Origin: an uncultured Bacilli bacterium
GTDB lineage: Bacteria > Bacillota_I > Bacilli_A > RF39 > UBA660
DNA: 64,000 bases
Assembly: GCA_934149105.1 (NCBI GenBank)
Contig: CAKPDP010000001.1
Span: 124,001 to 188,000, forward strand
Direction of reading: 5' to 3'
Numbering within the stretch: position 1 is the stretch's first letter; every line of letters starts with the position of its first letter. A model generated the notes under the pieces. The model saw only the letters and a list, made by a program, of their open reading frames with translations, made no database searches and had not been told where the DNA came from. Shown piece after piece: positions 8,635 through 17,267 of the stretch. The position numbers were made by a program, and so were the translations under genes.

Positions 8635-9382
8635 AATATTAGTAACTAATAATGAAATTAGTGTTATAGATGGTAATGTAAGAATAGAGGGTAAGAAGAT
8701 ATATTTTAAAGAAAATGGCGATTATGAGATAGAATATAATGATTGTAATGATGTCGAATTAGAATTTAGGATCGATTCTGGGACTATGATAAAGTTATTT
8801 GAGTATTCAGATAATGATGAGATTAGGGTAAAAAATAAATATTTTTTACAAGAACATAGTAATTTATTGGTGTTTAAGTTTTATAATAATAAGAAATGTA
8901 GGGAAGAGATAGTATTTAATTTAGATGGGGAATATGCTAAAGTAAATTATCATTTTTCTAATATATGTAGGGATACTGAGGAGTATAAGATTATTATTAA
9001 TCATAATAAGTTACATACTTATAGTAATATAAGTAATAGGAGTATTGCGATAGAGGGTCGAACTGATTTTACTATTGATAGTATTCTTCCTAAAAAGAGT
9101 ATAGGGTGTGTTCTTAATCAGGATACAAAGATTATTAATTTGGGAGAAAATCATTCGACAATTAGGCCTAATATGTATATTGATTTAAATGATGTAGAGG
9201 CTAGACATGGTAGTGTTATTGGGAGATTTAATGATGAAGAGATATTTTATCTTATGAGTAGAGGTATTGATTATAATAATAGTATTAAATTATTAGTTAG
9301 GGGATATATATTTTCTAATTTAGTTATGGATATGGATAGTATGACAAAGATTACTAATATTATAAATAAGTATTGGGGGTGA
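8627..9382 (+). CDS. sufD: Fe-S cluster assembly protein SufD (short form)
   Basis: The C-terminal part carries the SufB/SufD hallmark: 'EARHGSVIGRFNDEEIFYLM' followed by SRGI. The remainder is strand-rich, consistent with the SufD beta-helix. At 251 residues it is shorter than usual (over 400), having lost most of the N-terminal region. It sits between sufC and sufS, the SufD position in Bacillota. Of the two nearby ATGs, 8627 has the better spacing from GAGG at 8614. Short SufD versions occur in reduced genomes. Identity rests on position plus the C-terminal motif. Confidence 0.82.
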   Translation: MNKILVTNNEISVIDGNVRIEGKKIYFKENGDYEIEYNDCNDVELEFRIDSGTMIKLFEYSDNDEIRVKNKYFLQEHSNLLVFKFYNNKKCREEIVFNLDGEYAKVNYHFSNICRDTEEYKIIINHNKLHTYSNISNRSIAIEGRTDFTIDSILPKKSIGCVLNQDTKIINLGENHSTIRPNMYIDLNDVEARHGSVIGRFNDEEIFYLMSRGIDYNNSIKLLVRGYIFSNLVMDMDSMTKITNIINKYWG

Positions 9383-9387
9383 ATAAT

Positions 9388-10584
9388 ATGTATAGAGAAG
9401 ATTTTCCTATTTTAAAGACGGGGCTTATATATTTTGATAATGGAGCGACGACTTTAAAACCACAAGTAGTTATAGATGAGGTAGTTAAATATTATAGTGA
9501 ATATACTGCTAATGCACATAGGGGAGACTATAAGAATAGTGCTAAAGTAGATAGTATTTATGAAGATACAAGGGAAGTTGTTAAGAATTTTATAGGTGCA
9601 GAGGACGCTAGTGAGATTGTGTTTACTAGTGGCTCTACAGAAGGGCTTAATTGGATTAGTAAAGGATACTTTGGAAAATATTTAGAAGCGGGAGATGAAG
9701 TTTTAATTACGGAGAGTGAGCATGCTTCTAATATTTTGCCATGGTTTGTGTTAGCTAAGGAGAAGGGAATAGTAGTTAAGTATATTGAACTTGATTCTAA
9801 TAATGAAGTCACGGTTCAAAATGTTGAGAAGGCTATTACGGAGAAGACAAAGGTTATTTCTTTAGCGGGAACGACTAATGTTATTGGGGATAATAGACCA
9901 ATTAAGGATATATGTAAGATAGCTCACGAAAAAAGTATTTTGGTAGTTGTAGATGGGGCACAAATGGTTGCACACACTAAAGTGAATGTTAAAGATCTAG
10001 ATGTGGATTTCTTAGTTTTCTCAGGGCATAAGATATATGGACCAACGGGAATAGGAGTTATGTATGGTAAGTTTGAACTATTAGAAAGAATGGATCCCAT
10101 TAATTATGGGGGCGGTATGAATGCGACATTTTTAAATGATGGTTATATGGAACTTAGGGAAACGCCTATTAAGTTTGAAGCAGGGACACAGAATATTGCC
10201 GGAGTAATTGGCCTTAGGGCAGCAATTAAGTATTTAGAGAGTAAAGATGTTACTAAGATATGGAAGTATGAACATGATCTTAGGCAATATTTGGTATCAA
10301 GATTAGAAAATCTTGATAATATAGAAGTATATAATAAGAATAATAAAGGAACAATAGTGGCTTTTAATTTAAAGAAAGTATTTAGTCAGGATACGGCTAT
10401 TTATTTAGATAAATATAATATATGTGTAAGAGCTGGTAATCATTGTGCTAAGATACTTAATAATGTATTTAATGTAAATAATACCTGTAGAATTAGTTTG
10501 GCTTTTTATAATAGCTATGAAGAAGTAGATAAATTAATAGAAGTTCTTGAACATAGTGATAAGATTTGGGAAGAGATATTGTAG
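9388..10584 (+). CDS. sufS: Cysteine desulfurase SufS
   Basis: SufS is the PLP enzyme that removes sulfur from cysteine and passes it to SufU. The 398-residue protein starts YREDFPIL...YFDNGATTLKP. It has the PLP-contact VVVDGAQMVAHTKV, the Schiff-base lysine in FSGHKIYGPTGIGV, and the active-site cysteine in VRAGNHCAK. That last motif is usually RxGHHCA; the first His is Asn here. The start is ATG 9388, after a GGGGGTG ribosome site. The sufD stop lies five bases upstream and sufU follows eight bases after the stop. Confidence 0.94.
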   Translation: MYREDFPILKTGLIYFDNGATTLKPQVVIDEVVKYYSEYTANAHRGDYKNSAKVDSIYEDTREVVKNFIGAEDASEIVFTSGSTEGLNWISKGYFGKYLEAGDEVLITESEHASNILPWFVLAKEKGIVVKYIELDSNNEVTVQNVEKAITEKTKVISLAGTTNVIGDNRPIKDICKIAHEKSILVVVDGAQMVAHTKVNVKDLDVDFLVFSGHKIYGPTGIGVMYGKFELLERMDPINYGGGMNATFLNDGYMELRETPIKFEAGTQNIAGVIGLRAAIKYLESKDVTKIWKYEHDLRQYLVSRLENLDNIEVYNKNNKGTIVAFNLKKVFSQDTAIYLDKYNICVRAGNHCAKILNNVFNVNNTCRISLAFYNSYEEVDKLIEVLEHSDKIWEEIL

Positions 10585-10592
10585 GTGATAAA

Positions 10593-11024
10593 ATGAATCC
10601 AGAACTAAAGAGAAGTATAATTCTTGATAATTATCAAAATCCTATTAATAGGGGTAGATGTGATGATGATAAAGATTATATAAAGAAGAATAGTAGGAAT
10701 GTTAGTTGTATAGATAATATAGATTTATATATTAAGATAAAAGATAATGTTATAGAAGATATTAAGTTTGAGGGGGAAGCTTGTGTTATTAGTATATCTA
10801 GTAGTTCTATTATGAGTAATACTTTAATAGGTAAGACTGTAGATGAGGCTTTAGAGATTATTAATAATTATGAGAATATGATCGAAGAAAAAGATTATAA
10901 TAGAGATATATTAGAAGACGCTATTGTTTATGATGATGTTTATAAGCAACCTTCTAGAAAGAAATGTGCAACATTATCGTGGAGAGGATTAGAAGAAGTA
11001 TTAAAAAAATATAAAGAAAATTAA
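10593..11024 (+). CDS. sufU: Sulfur-transfer/scaffold protein SufU
   Basis: This 143-residue IscU-fold protein accepts sulfur from SufS. The zinc or cluster ligands are visible: Cys and Asp in NVSCIDNID, Cys in EGEACVIS, and Cys in RKKCATLSW. The intervening 'SISSSSIMSNTLIGKTVDEA' is the usual SufU segment. ATG 10593 has GTAGGTG upstream; the longer frame from 10566 overlaps sufS. It ends the sufCDSU run; no sufB follows directly, which is unusual (see findings). Confidence 0.92.
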   Translation: MNPELKRSIILDNYQNPINRGRCDDDKDYIKKNSRNVSCIDNIDLYIKIKDNVIEDIKFEGEACVISISSSSIMSNTLIGKTVDEALEIINNYENMIEEKDYNRDILEDAIVYDDVYKQPSRKKCATLSWRGLEEVLKKYKEN

Positions 11025-11084
11025 TATTTCTTCTTTTATTATGATTAATATAGTATAATAAAGATAAATAAGGGATGGTGAAAA

Positions 11085-11774
11085 ATGATAAAATTAGTAT
11101 TAGTAAGACATGGGCAGAGTATATGGAATTTAGAAAATAAGTTTACAGGGTGGACAGATGTAGAATTATCTTCTTTAGGAAGAAAGGAAGCTAAAGAGGC
11201 AGGAGAGTTACTTAAAGAGAGAGGTTTTTCTTTTGATTTAGCTTATACTTCTTATTTAAAGAGAGCTCAAGATACTTTAGATATAATATTAAAAGAGATG
11301 GGAAATAATAATATAGAGATAAGGAAGTCTTGGAAACTTAATGAAAGACATTATGGGGCTTTACAGGGACTTAATAAAGATGAAACTAGGAAGAAGTATG
11401 GGGAAGAACAGGTGTTGTTATGGCGTAGGAGTGCTGATGTAAGGCCTCCGGCATTAGATATAAACGATGAGAGATATCCTGGTAGAGATATTAAGTATAA
11501 AGATTTATCTTTAGAGGAGTTACCAAGGACAGAGAATTTATTGGATACTATTAAGAGAGTTTTAGAGTATTGGAAGGAAGATATTAGTGGGGAATTAAGA
11601 TCTGGTAAGAATATTATTATAGTGGCTCATGGTAATAGTTTAAGAGGATTAATTAAATATTTAGATAATTTATCAGATCAAGAAATTATGAAGGTAGAGA
11701 TACCAACAGGTAAGCCTATATGTTATTTATTAGATGATGATTTAAGTGTTATAAAACATTACTATGTAGATTGA
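11085..11774 (+). CDS. gpmA: 2,3-bisphosphoglycerate-dependent phosphoglycerate mutase
   Basis: The enzyme interconverts 3- and 2-phosphoglycerate in glycolysis. The 229-residue product has the phospho-histidine motif VLVRHGQSIWN at the N-terminus, FTGWTDVELSSLG, LNERHYGALQGLNKDET, and the second histidine in VAHGNSLRGL. These are diagnostic of the cofactor-dependent dPGM family. It sits between sufU and sufB but has no known link to Fe-S assembly. It has its own ribosome site (AGGGATGG) and a TATAAT about 30 bases upstream. Confidence 0.94.
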   Translation: MIKLVLVRHGQSIWNLENKFTGWTDVELSSLGRKEAKEAGELLKERGFSFDLAYTSYLKRAQDTLDIILKEMGNNNIEIRKSWKLNERHYGALQGLNKDETRKKYGEEQVLLWRRSADVRPPALDINDERYPGRDIKYKDLSLEELPRTENLLDTIKRVLEYWKEDISGELRSGKNIIIVAHGNSLRGLIKYLDNLSDQEIMKVEIPTGKPICYLLDDDLSVIKHYYVD

Positions 11775-11799
11775 TTTATTTAAGTATTTAGTGTATAAT
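11771..11799 (+). promoter_or_regulatory. Promoter for the coiled-coil membrane protein gene
   Basis: TTGATT (11771-11776), 17 bases, TATAAT (11794-11799). The -35 overlaps the gpmA stop codon. Confidence 0.65.
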
Positions 11800-11823
11800 G
11801 TTGTGGTAAAGGATAGTGATTGA

Positions 11824-12402
11824 ATGAGTAATAGAGATAAAAGTTATAAAAATAATCAAGAATATATAAAATTACAAGATGAAATAACTCATTTGAATGC
11901 TAAACTTAAAGAGTTATATGATAAAAAGAAAAAGATAAAATTATATAATGATAAGGTTTCAAAGATAAATAAAATATATTTAATAATAGCTGTTAGTTTT
12001 GAAATATTAGCAATTATTTTGACGAAGGGTTTATTATTAATAATTCAGTCTTTTGTCGTAGCGGGAGTTAGTTTCATTGGATTTGATACGTCAAAGAAAG
12101 TTTATGAGGAAGAAAGAAAGATCAAGATTAATAATAAAAATATTGATACGGAGATCGAGAGTACCGAAGCAGAATTAAAGATCGCTAAGGGGAATTTAGA
12201 TAGTTATGTTAAAAGACAACAGAAACAGAATAAGGAAGAATTAGAGAAAGATAATTCTAAGGAATTAGGGAGAAATATTATAAATAATATTTCTCCAAGG
12301 ATTACTCCTAGTTTTGAAGAAGAGGCAGAAAATAAAGAGAATAAGGAAAAAGATATTTATGCTAGAATAAAATCTTTGGGTAGAAGTGATGATAATAATT
12401 AA
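11824..12402 (+). CDS. Hypothetical membrane protein with coiled coils
   Basis: I do not recognise this 192-residue protein. Residues 1-48 are highly charged and probably coiled-coil (LQDEITHLNAKLKELYDKKK). Two closely spaced hydrophobic segments at about 50-90 follow, forming a probable hairpin. The C-terminal half is again charged and Lys/Glu-rich. Both ends would lie in the cytoplasm. It has its own promoter and terminator, so it is an independent unit within the suf region rather than part of the Fe-S pathway. Confidence 0.7.
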   Translation: MSNRDKSYKNNQEYIKLQDEITHLNAKLKELYDKKKKIKLYNDKVSKINKIYLIIAVSFEILAIILTKGLLLIIQSFVVAGVSFIGFDTSKKVYEEERKIKINNKNIDTEIESTEAELKIAKGNLDSYVKRQQKQNKEELEKDNSKELGRNIINNISPRITPSFEEEAENKENKEKDIYARIKSLGRSDDNN

Positions 12403-12430
12403 GAGAAAATACTGAATTCTCTTTTTTTTT
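12402..12430 (+). terminator. Terminator between the hypothetical gene and sufB
   Basis: AGAGAA (12402-12407) pairs with TTCTCT (12417-12422), followed by a run of T. A TATAAT at 12445-12450 downstream may start sufB transcription. Confidence 0.7.
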
Positions 12431-12471
12431 GAATTTTAATAAGGTATAATAAAAGGGAAACAGGTGAGACT

Positions 12472-13782
12472 ATGAAATTAACAAGAGATGTAGTAAAAAG
12501 AATTTCGGAGATAAAAGGTGAAGATGACTGGATGCTTAATTTTAGATTAAGATCAGTTGATGAGTTTTTAATGAGTAAAGATCCTTCTTTTGGTCCAGAA
12601 ATAAAAGTAGATTTTGATAAAATAACTTATTATAAAGAAAGAGAAGAAAAGCTTACTAATAATTGGAATAATATTTCTTGTGGAGTTAGGAATTTATTTG
12701 ATAATTTAGGAGTAATTAAAGCAGAGAAAGATTATCTAGATGGAATGGGAGCTCAATATGATAGTGAAGTTATTTATCATAATATGATTGAAGAATTAGA
12801 AAAGAAAAATGTTATATTTTTAGACACAGATACGGCTTATAAGAGATACCCAGAATTATTTAGAAAATATTTTAATACCTTAGTTAAATATGATGAAAAT
12901 AAATATACGGCTCTTAATGGAGCAGTGTGGAGTGGGGGGACATTTATTTATATACCTCCACATACTAAGTTAGATAGACCATTACAAAGTTATTTTAGAA
13001 TAAATAGTAAGAATATGGGACAGTTTGAGAGAACTTTAATAATAGTAGATGATGATAGTGAATTACATTATATAGAAGGATGTACGGCTCCATATTATAC
13101 AGAAGATGCTTTACATGCGGCTGTAGTAGAGATATTTGTGGGAAAGAATGCTAAATGTAGATATACAACTATTCAGAATTGGTCTAATGATGTATATAAT
13201 TTAGTTACTAAGAGAGCTATTGTAATGGAAAATGGACTTATGGAATGGATCGATGGTAATGTTGGGGCTCAAGTTAATATGAAATATCCTTGTTGTATTT
13301 TAAAAGGACCTTATGCTAGAGGTAGTTGTATTACAGTGGCAGCTGCTTCTAAGGGACAAATCCAGGATACGGGAGCCAAGATGATTCATTTAGCACCTTA
13401 TACAAAGAGTAATATAGTGTCTAAGTCTATAGCTTCTAATTCGGGAAATGCTACTTATAGGGGAACTGTTAGAATAGAGCCACAGGCACATAACTCTATG
13501 GCTAGTGTTAAGTGTGATACAATGATCTTAGATGAAGTTTCTAAGAGTGATACTATTCCTACAAATATTGTTTCTAATAATAGTAGTTTATTAGAACATG
13601 AAGCTACTGTTAGTAAGATAAGTGATGAGAAATTATTTTATCTTATGAGTAGGGGAATAGATGAAGATAAAGCTAAGGAACTCATTGTTATGGGATTTGT
13701 TAATGCCTTTAGAGAAGAACTTCCTATGGAATATGCTGTAGAATTAAACAGATTATTGGCTGTTAATATGAATGGAAAATAA
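12472..13782 (+). CDS. sufB: Fe-S cluster assembly scaffold SufB
   Basis: SufB is the scaffold subunit of SufBCD on which the cluster is built. The 436-residue product has family segments GAVWSGGTFIYIPPHTKLD, QFERTLIIVDDDSELHYIEG and the C-terminal LLEHEATVSKISDEKLFYLM with SRGI. Near-full length supports function, as does the conserved CTAPYYTEDALHAAVVEI. It is separated from sufCDSU by gpmA and an unknown gene, and has its own terminator upstream, so it is transcribed separately. Ribosome site CAGGTGAG precedes ATG 12472. Confidence 0.96.
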   Translation: MKLTRDVVKRISEIKGEDDWMLNFRLRSVDEFLMSKDPSFGPEIKVDFDKITYYKEREEKLTNNWNNISCGVRNLFDNLGVIKAEKDYLDGMGAQYDSEVIYHNMIEELEKKNVIFLDTDTAYKRYPELFRKYFNTLVKYDENKYTALNGAVWSGGTFIYIPPHTKLDRPLQSYFRINSKNMGQFERTLIIVDDDSELHYIEGCTAPYYTEDALHAAVVEIFVGKNAKCRYTTIQNWSNDVYNLVTKRAIVMENGLMEWIDGNVGAQVNMKYPCCILKGPYARGSCITVAAASKGQIQDTGAKMIHLAPYTKSNIVSKSIASNSGNATYRGTVRIEPQAHNSMASVKCDTMILDEVSKSDTIPTNIVSNNSSLLEHEATVSKISDEKLFYLMSRGIDEDKAKELIVMGFVNAFREELPMEYAVELNRLLAVNMNGK

Positions 13783-13792
13783 TAAAAAATAG

Positions 13793-13827
13793 TTACTGTT
13801 TAAGAAATTAAACAGTAATTTTTAATT
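13793..13827 (+). terminator. Terminator after sufB
   Basis: TTACTGTTTAA (13793-13803), a GAAA tetraloop, and TTAAACAGTAA (13808-13818), followed by TTTTTAATT. This is an almost perfect hairpin. Confidence 0.85.
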
Positions 13828-13897
13828 AGAGAGAGATAATTAATTAGAAAAGATAATTTTTGAATTATAAAGAGATTAGAAATTGATAAATAGATTT

Positions 13898-13926
13898 TTG
13901 TGCATTATTTTTTCTTATGATATATT
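13898..13926 (+). promoter_or_regulatory. Candidate promoter for ssb
   Basis: TTGTGC (13898-13903), 17 bases, TATATT (13921-13926), about 24 bases before the start. Confidence 0.45.
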
Positions 13927-13949
13927 TTAGGAGAAGGAGGAAAAAAATA

Positions 13950-14360
13950 ATGCTTAATCAAATTGTTTTAGTTGGTAGACTAGTAAAAAATCCTGAATTA
14001 AAAGTTACAGAAACAGGTAAGAAAATGACTACCATAACCTTGGCAGTTCCAAGAAATTATAAGAATACAGAAGGTGAATATGATACAGATTTCTTAGATT
14101 GTACTTTATGGACAGGAGTAGCTGAGAATACAACAGAATATTGTCAAAGTGGTGATATGTTAGGAGTAAAAGGAAGGATCCAGACAAGACTTATAGAAAA
14201 TCAAGATGGAACTAGAAGTAAGAAGACAGAAATAGTTGCAGAAAGAGTAACCTTTTTAGCTAGTAACTCGGCTAGGAAAGAGAAGGATCCTGATACTAGT
14301 AAAAGTAAAAAGAAATCTAAGAAAAATTCAGAATTAGCAAGAGAAGAAGATAAGAATTGA
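13950..14360 (+). CDS. ssb: Single-stranded DNA-binding protein
   Basis: The 136-residue protein has an OB-fold core starting LNQIVLVGRLVKNPELK, with TGKKMTTITLAVPR and DTDFLDCTLW. SSB coats exposed single-stranded DNA. ATG 13950 has the strong ribosome site GGAGAAGGAGG and matches the family N-terminus; an upstream ATG at 13917 is too long. After the core the tail is Lys/Ser-rich and ends LAREEDKN. The acidic DDD(I/L)PF tip that normally recruits partner enzymes is missing. It is not next to rpsF/rpsR, so it may be an accessory SSB. Confidence 0.9.
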   Translation: MLNQIVLVGRLVKNPELKVTETGKKMTTITLAVPRNYKNTEGEYDTDFLDCTLWTGVAENTTEYCQSGDMLGVKGRIQTRLIENQDGTRSKKTEIVAERVTFLASNSARKEKDPDTSKSKKKSKKNSELAREEDKN

Positions 14361-14383
14361 AAAAACTTATCTTTTTCTCTTGC
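14337..14383 (+). terminator. Inverted repeat at the end of ssb
   Basis: GCAAGAGAAGAAGATAAG inside the 3' end of ssb pairs over 18 positions with CTTATCTTTTTCTCTTGC just after it. No clean T run follows, so it may act as an RNA-stabilising hairpin as well as a terminator. Confidence 0.5.
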
Positions 14384-14604
14384 ATTATTAAAAAAAATTG
14401 CTATAATATAAGTTGCTTGATTAGTTAATTAACTGATGCTGTTATTTGATAATTAAGGTTTTGGTTGTGAAAATTAACAAAAAAGAAAAAAATTAACAAG
14501 CTGTTGTAATCTTGAAGTTAATTATAATGTTAAACTTGCTAATTTGTACTATAATCAATATTAACAAAGAGCGACTAGCTGTGTAGGAAAGAGGGAATTT
14601 GCCA
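14384..14604 (+). other. AT-rich regulatory region before an XRE regulator
   Basis: This 220-base gap has several TTAAC/GTTAA elements (near 14430, 14474, 14494, 14516, 14530 and 14560) in both orientations. It also has a TATAAT at 14550-14555. Repeated half-sites before a DNA-binding protein gene suggest autoregulation. No open frame or structured RNA stands out. Confidence 0.35.
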
Positions 14605-14958
14605 ATGTTAATCGGAAAAAGAATTAAAGATTTAAGAATTGAAAAAGGTATGAGTCAACAAGATTTAGGAGATTTAGTAGGTGTTACTAAGGTTTCTATT
14701 TGTGGGTATGAAAATGGTACTAGAACACCTAGTTTAGAAACATTTGATCTTTTAGCAGATATTTTTGGAACAACTACTGATTACTTATTAGGAAGAGAAG
14801 TACCAGTAGTTAGTGATGAAACTAATGAATTTGTAGGAACTATATCAAGGGATGATATAGATATTATTCAAGAATTTAGACATTATCCTAATTTATATGG
14901 AAAATTAATTAAAGATGTTAAACGTTATGTTAGTTTAATTAATAAGAAAATGAGGTAG
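14605..14958 (+). CDS. XRE-family transcriptional regulator
   Basis: The protein has 117 residues. Residues 5-62 form a Cro/CI helix-turn-helix (RIKDLRIEKGMSQQDLGDLV, then TKVSICGYENGTRTPSLETF). The remainder, about 50 residues, is charged and helical, probably for dimerisation. ATG 14605 fits a GAGGG ribosome site nine bases upstream; a TTG at 14599 is less likely. Targets are unknown, but the TTAAC-rich upstream region is a candidate operator. Confidence 0.85.
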   Translation: MLIGKRIKDLRIEKGMSQQDLGDLVGVTKVSICGYENGTRTPSLETFDLLADIFGTTTDYLLGREVPVVSDETNEFVGTISRDDIDIIQEFRHYPNLYGKLIKDVKRYVSLINKKMR

Positions 14959-14966
14959 TAGCGGTA

Positions 14967-15002
14967 ATAAGAATGGTGAGAATAAAATCCATTCTTATTT
15001 TT
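14967..15002 (+). terminator. Terminator after the XRE gene
   Basis: ATAAGAATGG (14967-14976) pairs with CCATTCTTAT (14989-14998), followed by TTTTTAG. Confidence 0.8.
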
Positions 15003-15015
15003 AGTTAAAAAGTTA

Positions 15016-15043
15016 TTTACAAATATTTTGGATGAGATATAAT
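15016..15043 (+). promoter_or_regulatory. Promoter upstream of asnS
   Basis: TTTACA (15016-15021), 16 bases, TATAAT (15038-15043). A second TATAAT at about 15100, in an inverted repeat GTTATAAC/GTTATAAT, may be another start. No T-box leader is present. Confidence 0.5.
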
Positions 15044-15131
15044 TAAATTATGTCTATTTGGAATTATTTAAGTAATTGTTATGTTATAACTTTTTTTTGT
15101 TATAATAATTGTAGTTAGGAGTGAAAAAATA

Positions 15132-16514
15132 ATGGATATAAAAAAATTATATGAAGAAGATTATGTAGGAAAAGAAATAAAGGTACAAGGTTGGGTTAGG
15201 AATCATAGAAAACAAGCTCATTTTGGATTTATAGATCTTAGTGATGGAACTTGTTTTCAACATTTACAAATTGTTTATGATGATAAGTTAGATAATTTTG
15301 AAGAAGTTACAAAGATTAAGATCGGGAGTGCAGTTACTGTTAGGGGACTTTTACAAAAAAGTCCTAAGGAAGGACAAGCTTTTGAACTTATATTAGAGAG
15401 TATATTATTAGAAGGAGATTGTCCTGATGATTATCCTATACAACCTAAAAGGCATACTAGAGAATTTTTAAGAGAAGAAGCTTATTTAAGACCTAGAACT
15501 AATTTATTTCAAGCTGTTTTTAGAGTTAGAAGTAAGGCTGCTTATGCTATTCATAAGTATTTTCAAGATAATGGTTATTTATATGTAACTACACCTTTAA
15601 TTACTTGTGCTGATTGTGAAGGATCAGGAGAGATGTTTAGAGTTACTAAGTTTGATATGAATAATATTCCTAAAGATAAAGAGGGAAAAGTAGATTTTGG
15701 AAAAGATTTATTTGGAAAAGAAGCTTTTATTACAGGAACTGGTCAATTACATGGAGAAGCTTTTGCCATGGCTTTTAAAAAGATATATACTTTTGGACCT
15801 ACTTTTAGAACAGAAGAATCAAATACTAAGACACACGCTAATGAATTTTGGATGATAGAACCAGAAATGGCTTTTTGTGATTTAGAAGGACTTATGGAAG
15901 TAGAAGAAGAGATGCTTAAATATGTTGTTAAGTATGTTTTAGATAATTGTAAAGAAGAAATAGAGTTTTTCAACAATTTTGTGGAAAAAGGACTTAAAGA
16001 TAAATTAACAAAGTTAGTTAATAGTAACTTTGTAAGAATTAGTCATGAAGAAGCTATTAAATTGTTGAAAGAAGCAGATAGGAAATGGGAATTTATTCCT
16101 GAATATGGAGAAGATATTGCTAAAGAACATGAAAGATATATAACAGAATATTATAATTGTCCAGTATTTATTACTAATTGGCCTAAAGATATTAAATCTT
16201 TCTATATGAAACAGAATAGTGATGGTAAGACAGTAGCGGCAGTAGATTTAGAAATACCAGGAGTTGGAGAATTAATGGGTGGATCACAAAGAGAAGATGA
16301 TTACGAAAAATTAATTAAGAGAATGGATGAAGTAGGAATGTCTTTAGAGACAAAAGAAGGTTTATATTGGTATACTAATTTAAGAAGATATGGTGGTTGT
16401 TATCATAGTGGATTTGGATTAGGATTTGAAAGATTACTTATTTATTTAACAGGAGTAGAAAATATAAGAGATGTTATTCCATTTCCTAGAACTCCTAATA
16501 ATGCAGATTTTTAA
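15132..16514 (+). CDS. asnS: Asparaginyl-tRNA synthetase
   Basis: The enzyme charges tRNA-Asn. The 460-residue protein has an N-terminal OB anticodon-binding domain (VQGWVRNHRKQAHFGFIDLS) and a class II catalytic core. Motif 2 is FRTEESNTKTHANEFWMIEP and motif 3 is GFGLGFERLLIYLTG. The AHFGFIDLSDG form and HANEFWMIEPEMAF separate AsnRS from AspRS. It has its own promoter and terminator. Confidence 0.95.
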   Translation: MDIKKLYEEDYVGKEIKVQGWVRNHRKQAHFGFIDLSDGTCFQHLQIVYDDKLDNFEEVTKIKIGSAVTVRGLLQKSPKEGQAFELILESILLEGDCPDDYPIQPKRHTREFLREEAYLRPRTNLFQAVFRVRSKAAYAIHKYFQDNGYLYVTTPLITCADCEGSGEMFRVTKFDMNNIPKDKEGKVDFGKDLFGKEAFITGTGQLHGEAFAMAFKKIYTFGPTFRTEESNTKTHANEFWMIEPEMAFCDLEGLMEVEEEMLKYVVKYVLDNCKEEIEFFNNFVEKGLKDKLTKLVNSNFVRISHEEAIKLLKEADRKWEFIPEYGEDIAKEHERYITEYYNCPVFITNWPKDIKSFYMKQNSDGKTVAAVDLEIPGVGELMGGSQREDDYEKLIKRMDEVGMSLETKEGLYWYTNLRRYGGCYHSGFGLGFERLLIYLTGVENIRDVIPFPRTPNNADF

Positions 16515-16545
16515 AAAAATTTAAGTGAAAGCTTAAATTTTTTTT
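16513..16545 (+). terminator. Terminator after asnS
   Basis: AAAAATTTAAG pairs with CTTAAATTTTT around a six-base loop, followed by T residues. Confidence 0.8.
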
Positions 16546-16609
16546 GGAATAAATTGGTAGTGTAATATTTAGTTATTAGTAAATAATATTAATGAATGGA
16601 GGTAAAAGA

Positions 16610-17206
16610 ATGAAGAAAATAATGTTATTATGTGGTACTGTTACAGCTTCATTATTATTATCTGGATGTGGTAATACAGAAATGCTTACATGTACATCAG
16701 AAACTACTACCAATGGTATGGTAACTAAAGAAACATATAAGATAGAATATAAAGATAATGATGTTAAGAAAATGAAAATAACACATCATTATACTTATGA
16801 TAATACGGCAGATGGTGTTGAAACTGGTACTGATGGTAGTGCAGTAGATAATAATAATACCAATGATAAAGCAGGAGATGTAGATACAAGTAGTCATACT
16901 GATGATAGTGGTAAAATAGTAGATGGCGCTCTTGGAGATGCTATAGATAGTACTATAGATGCCGTTACAACAACAATATTAGATATATCTGGTATTAAAG
17001 ATACTTATAATAATCAGATGAATACTTATAATGGTATTAAAGGATTTTCTAGTAAAGTAGAAGTAGATAAAGATGATGAATATGAAGTAGTATATAATAT
17101 AGACTTTAATACGATATCAGATACAGATCTTACTAATCTTAATTTATCTAGAGATCTAGATACTTTAAGAACAGGATATGAAAACCAAGGTTTAACTTGT
17201 AAATAG
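16610..17206 (+). CDS. Lipoprotein, DUF1307-like
   Basis: The 198-residue protein has a lipoprotein signal: MKKIMLLC, a hydrophobic core, then lipobox LLSGC with the modified Cys at about residue 21. The mature part opens LTCTSETTTNGMVTKE and resembles the YehR/DUF1307 type of small lipoprotein. Asp/Asn/Thr-rich linkers (about residues 65-110) and a C-terminal LTCK follow. It would be anchored on the outer face of the membrane. ATG 16610 is chosen for its GGAGGT ribosome site and the signal peptide. Function unknown. Confidence 0.75.
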   Translation: MKKIMLLCGTVTASLLLSGCGNTEMLTCTSETTTNGMVTKETYKIEYKDNDVKKMKITHHYTYDNTADGVETGTDGSAVDNNNTNDKAGDVDTSSHTDDSGKIVDGALGDAIDSTIDAVTTTILDISGIKDTYNNQMNTYNGIKGFSSKVEVDKDDEYEVVYNIDFNTISDTDLTNLNLSRDLDTLRTGYENQGLTCK

Positions 17207-17231
17207 TTAAATCTTTTTACTTAAAGAAAAG

Positions 17232-17259
17232 GCAATAAAAATTTTTGAATTTTTATTGC
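17232..17259. terminator. Bidirectional terminator between convergent genes
   Basis: GCAATAAAAATT (17232-17243), a four-base loop, and AATTTTTATTGC (17248-17259). It is symmetrical and lies between the lipoprotein gene and the minus-strand XRE gene. Confidence 0.85.
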
Positions 17260-17267
17260 TAATTTAT

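Noticed and set aside
15003..15131. T-box leader before asnS
   Set aside because: Only about 130 bases, with no T-box sequence or antiterminator; ordinary promoter elements explain it.
16697..16897. Minus-strand frame inside the lipoprotein gene
   Set aside because: Runs antisense through a clear lipoprotein gene; its hydrophobic product reflects the Asp/Asn/Thr-rich sense strand.
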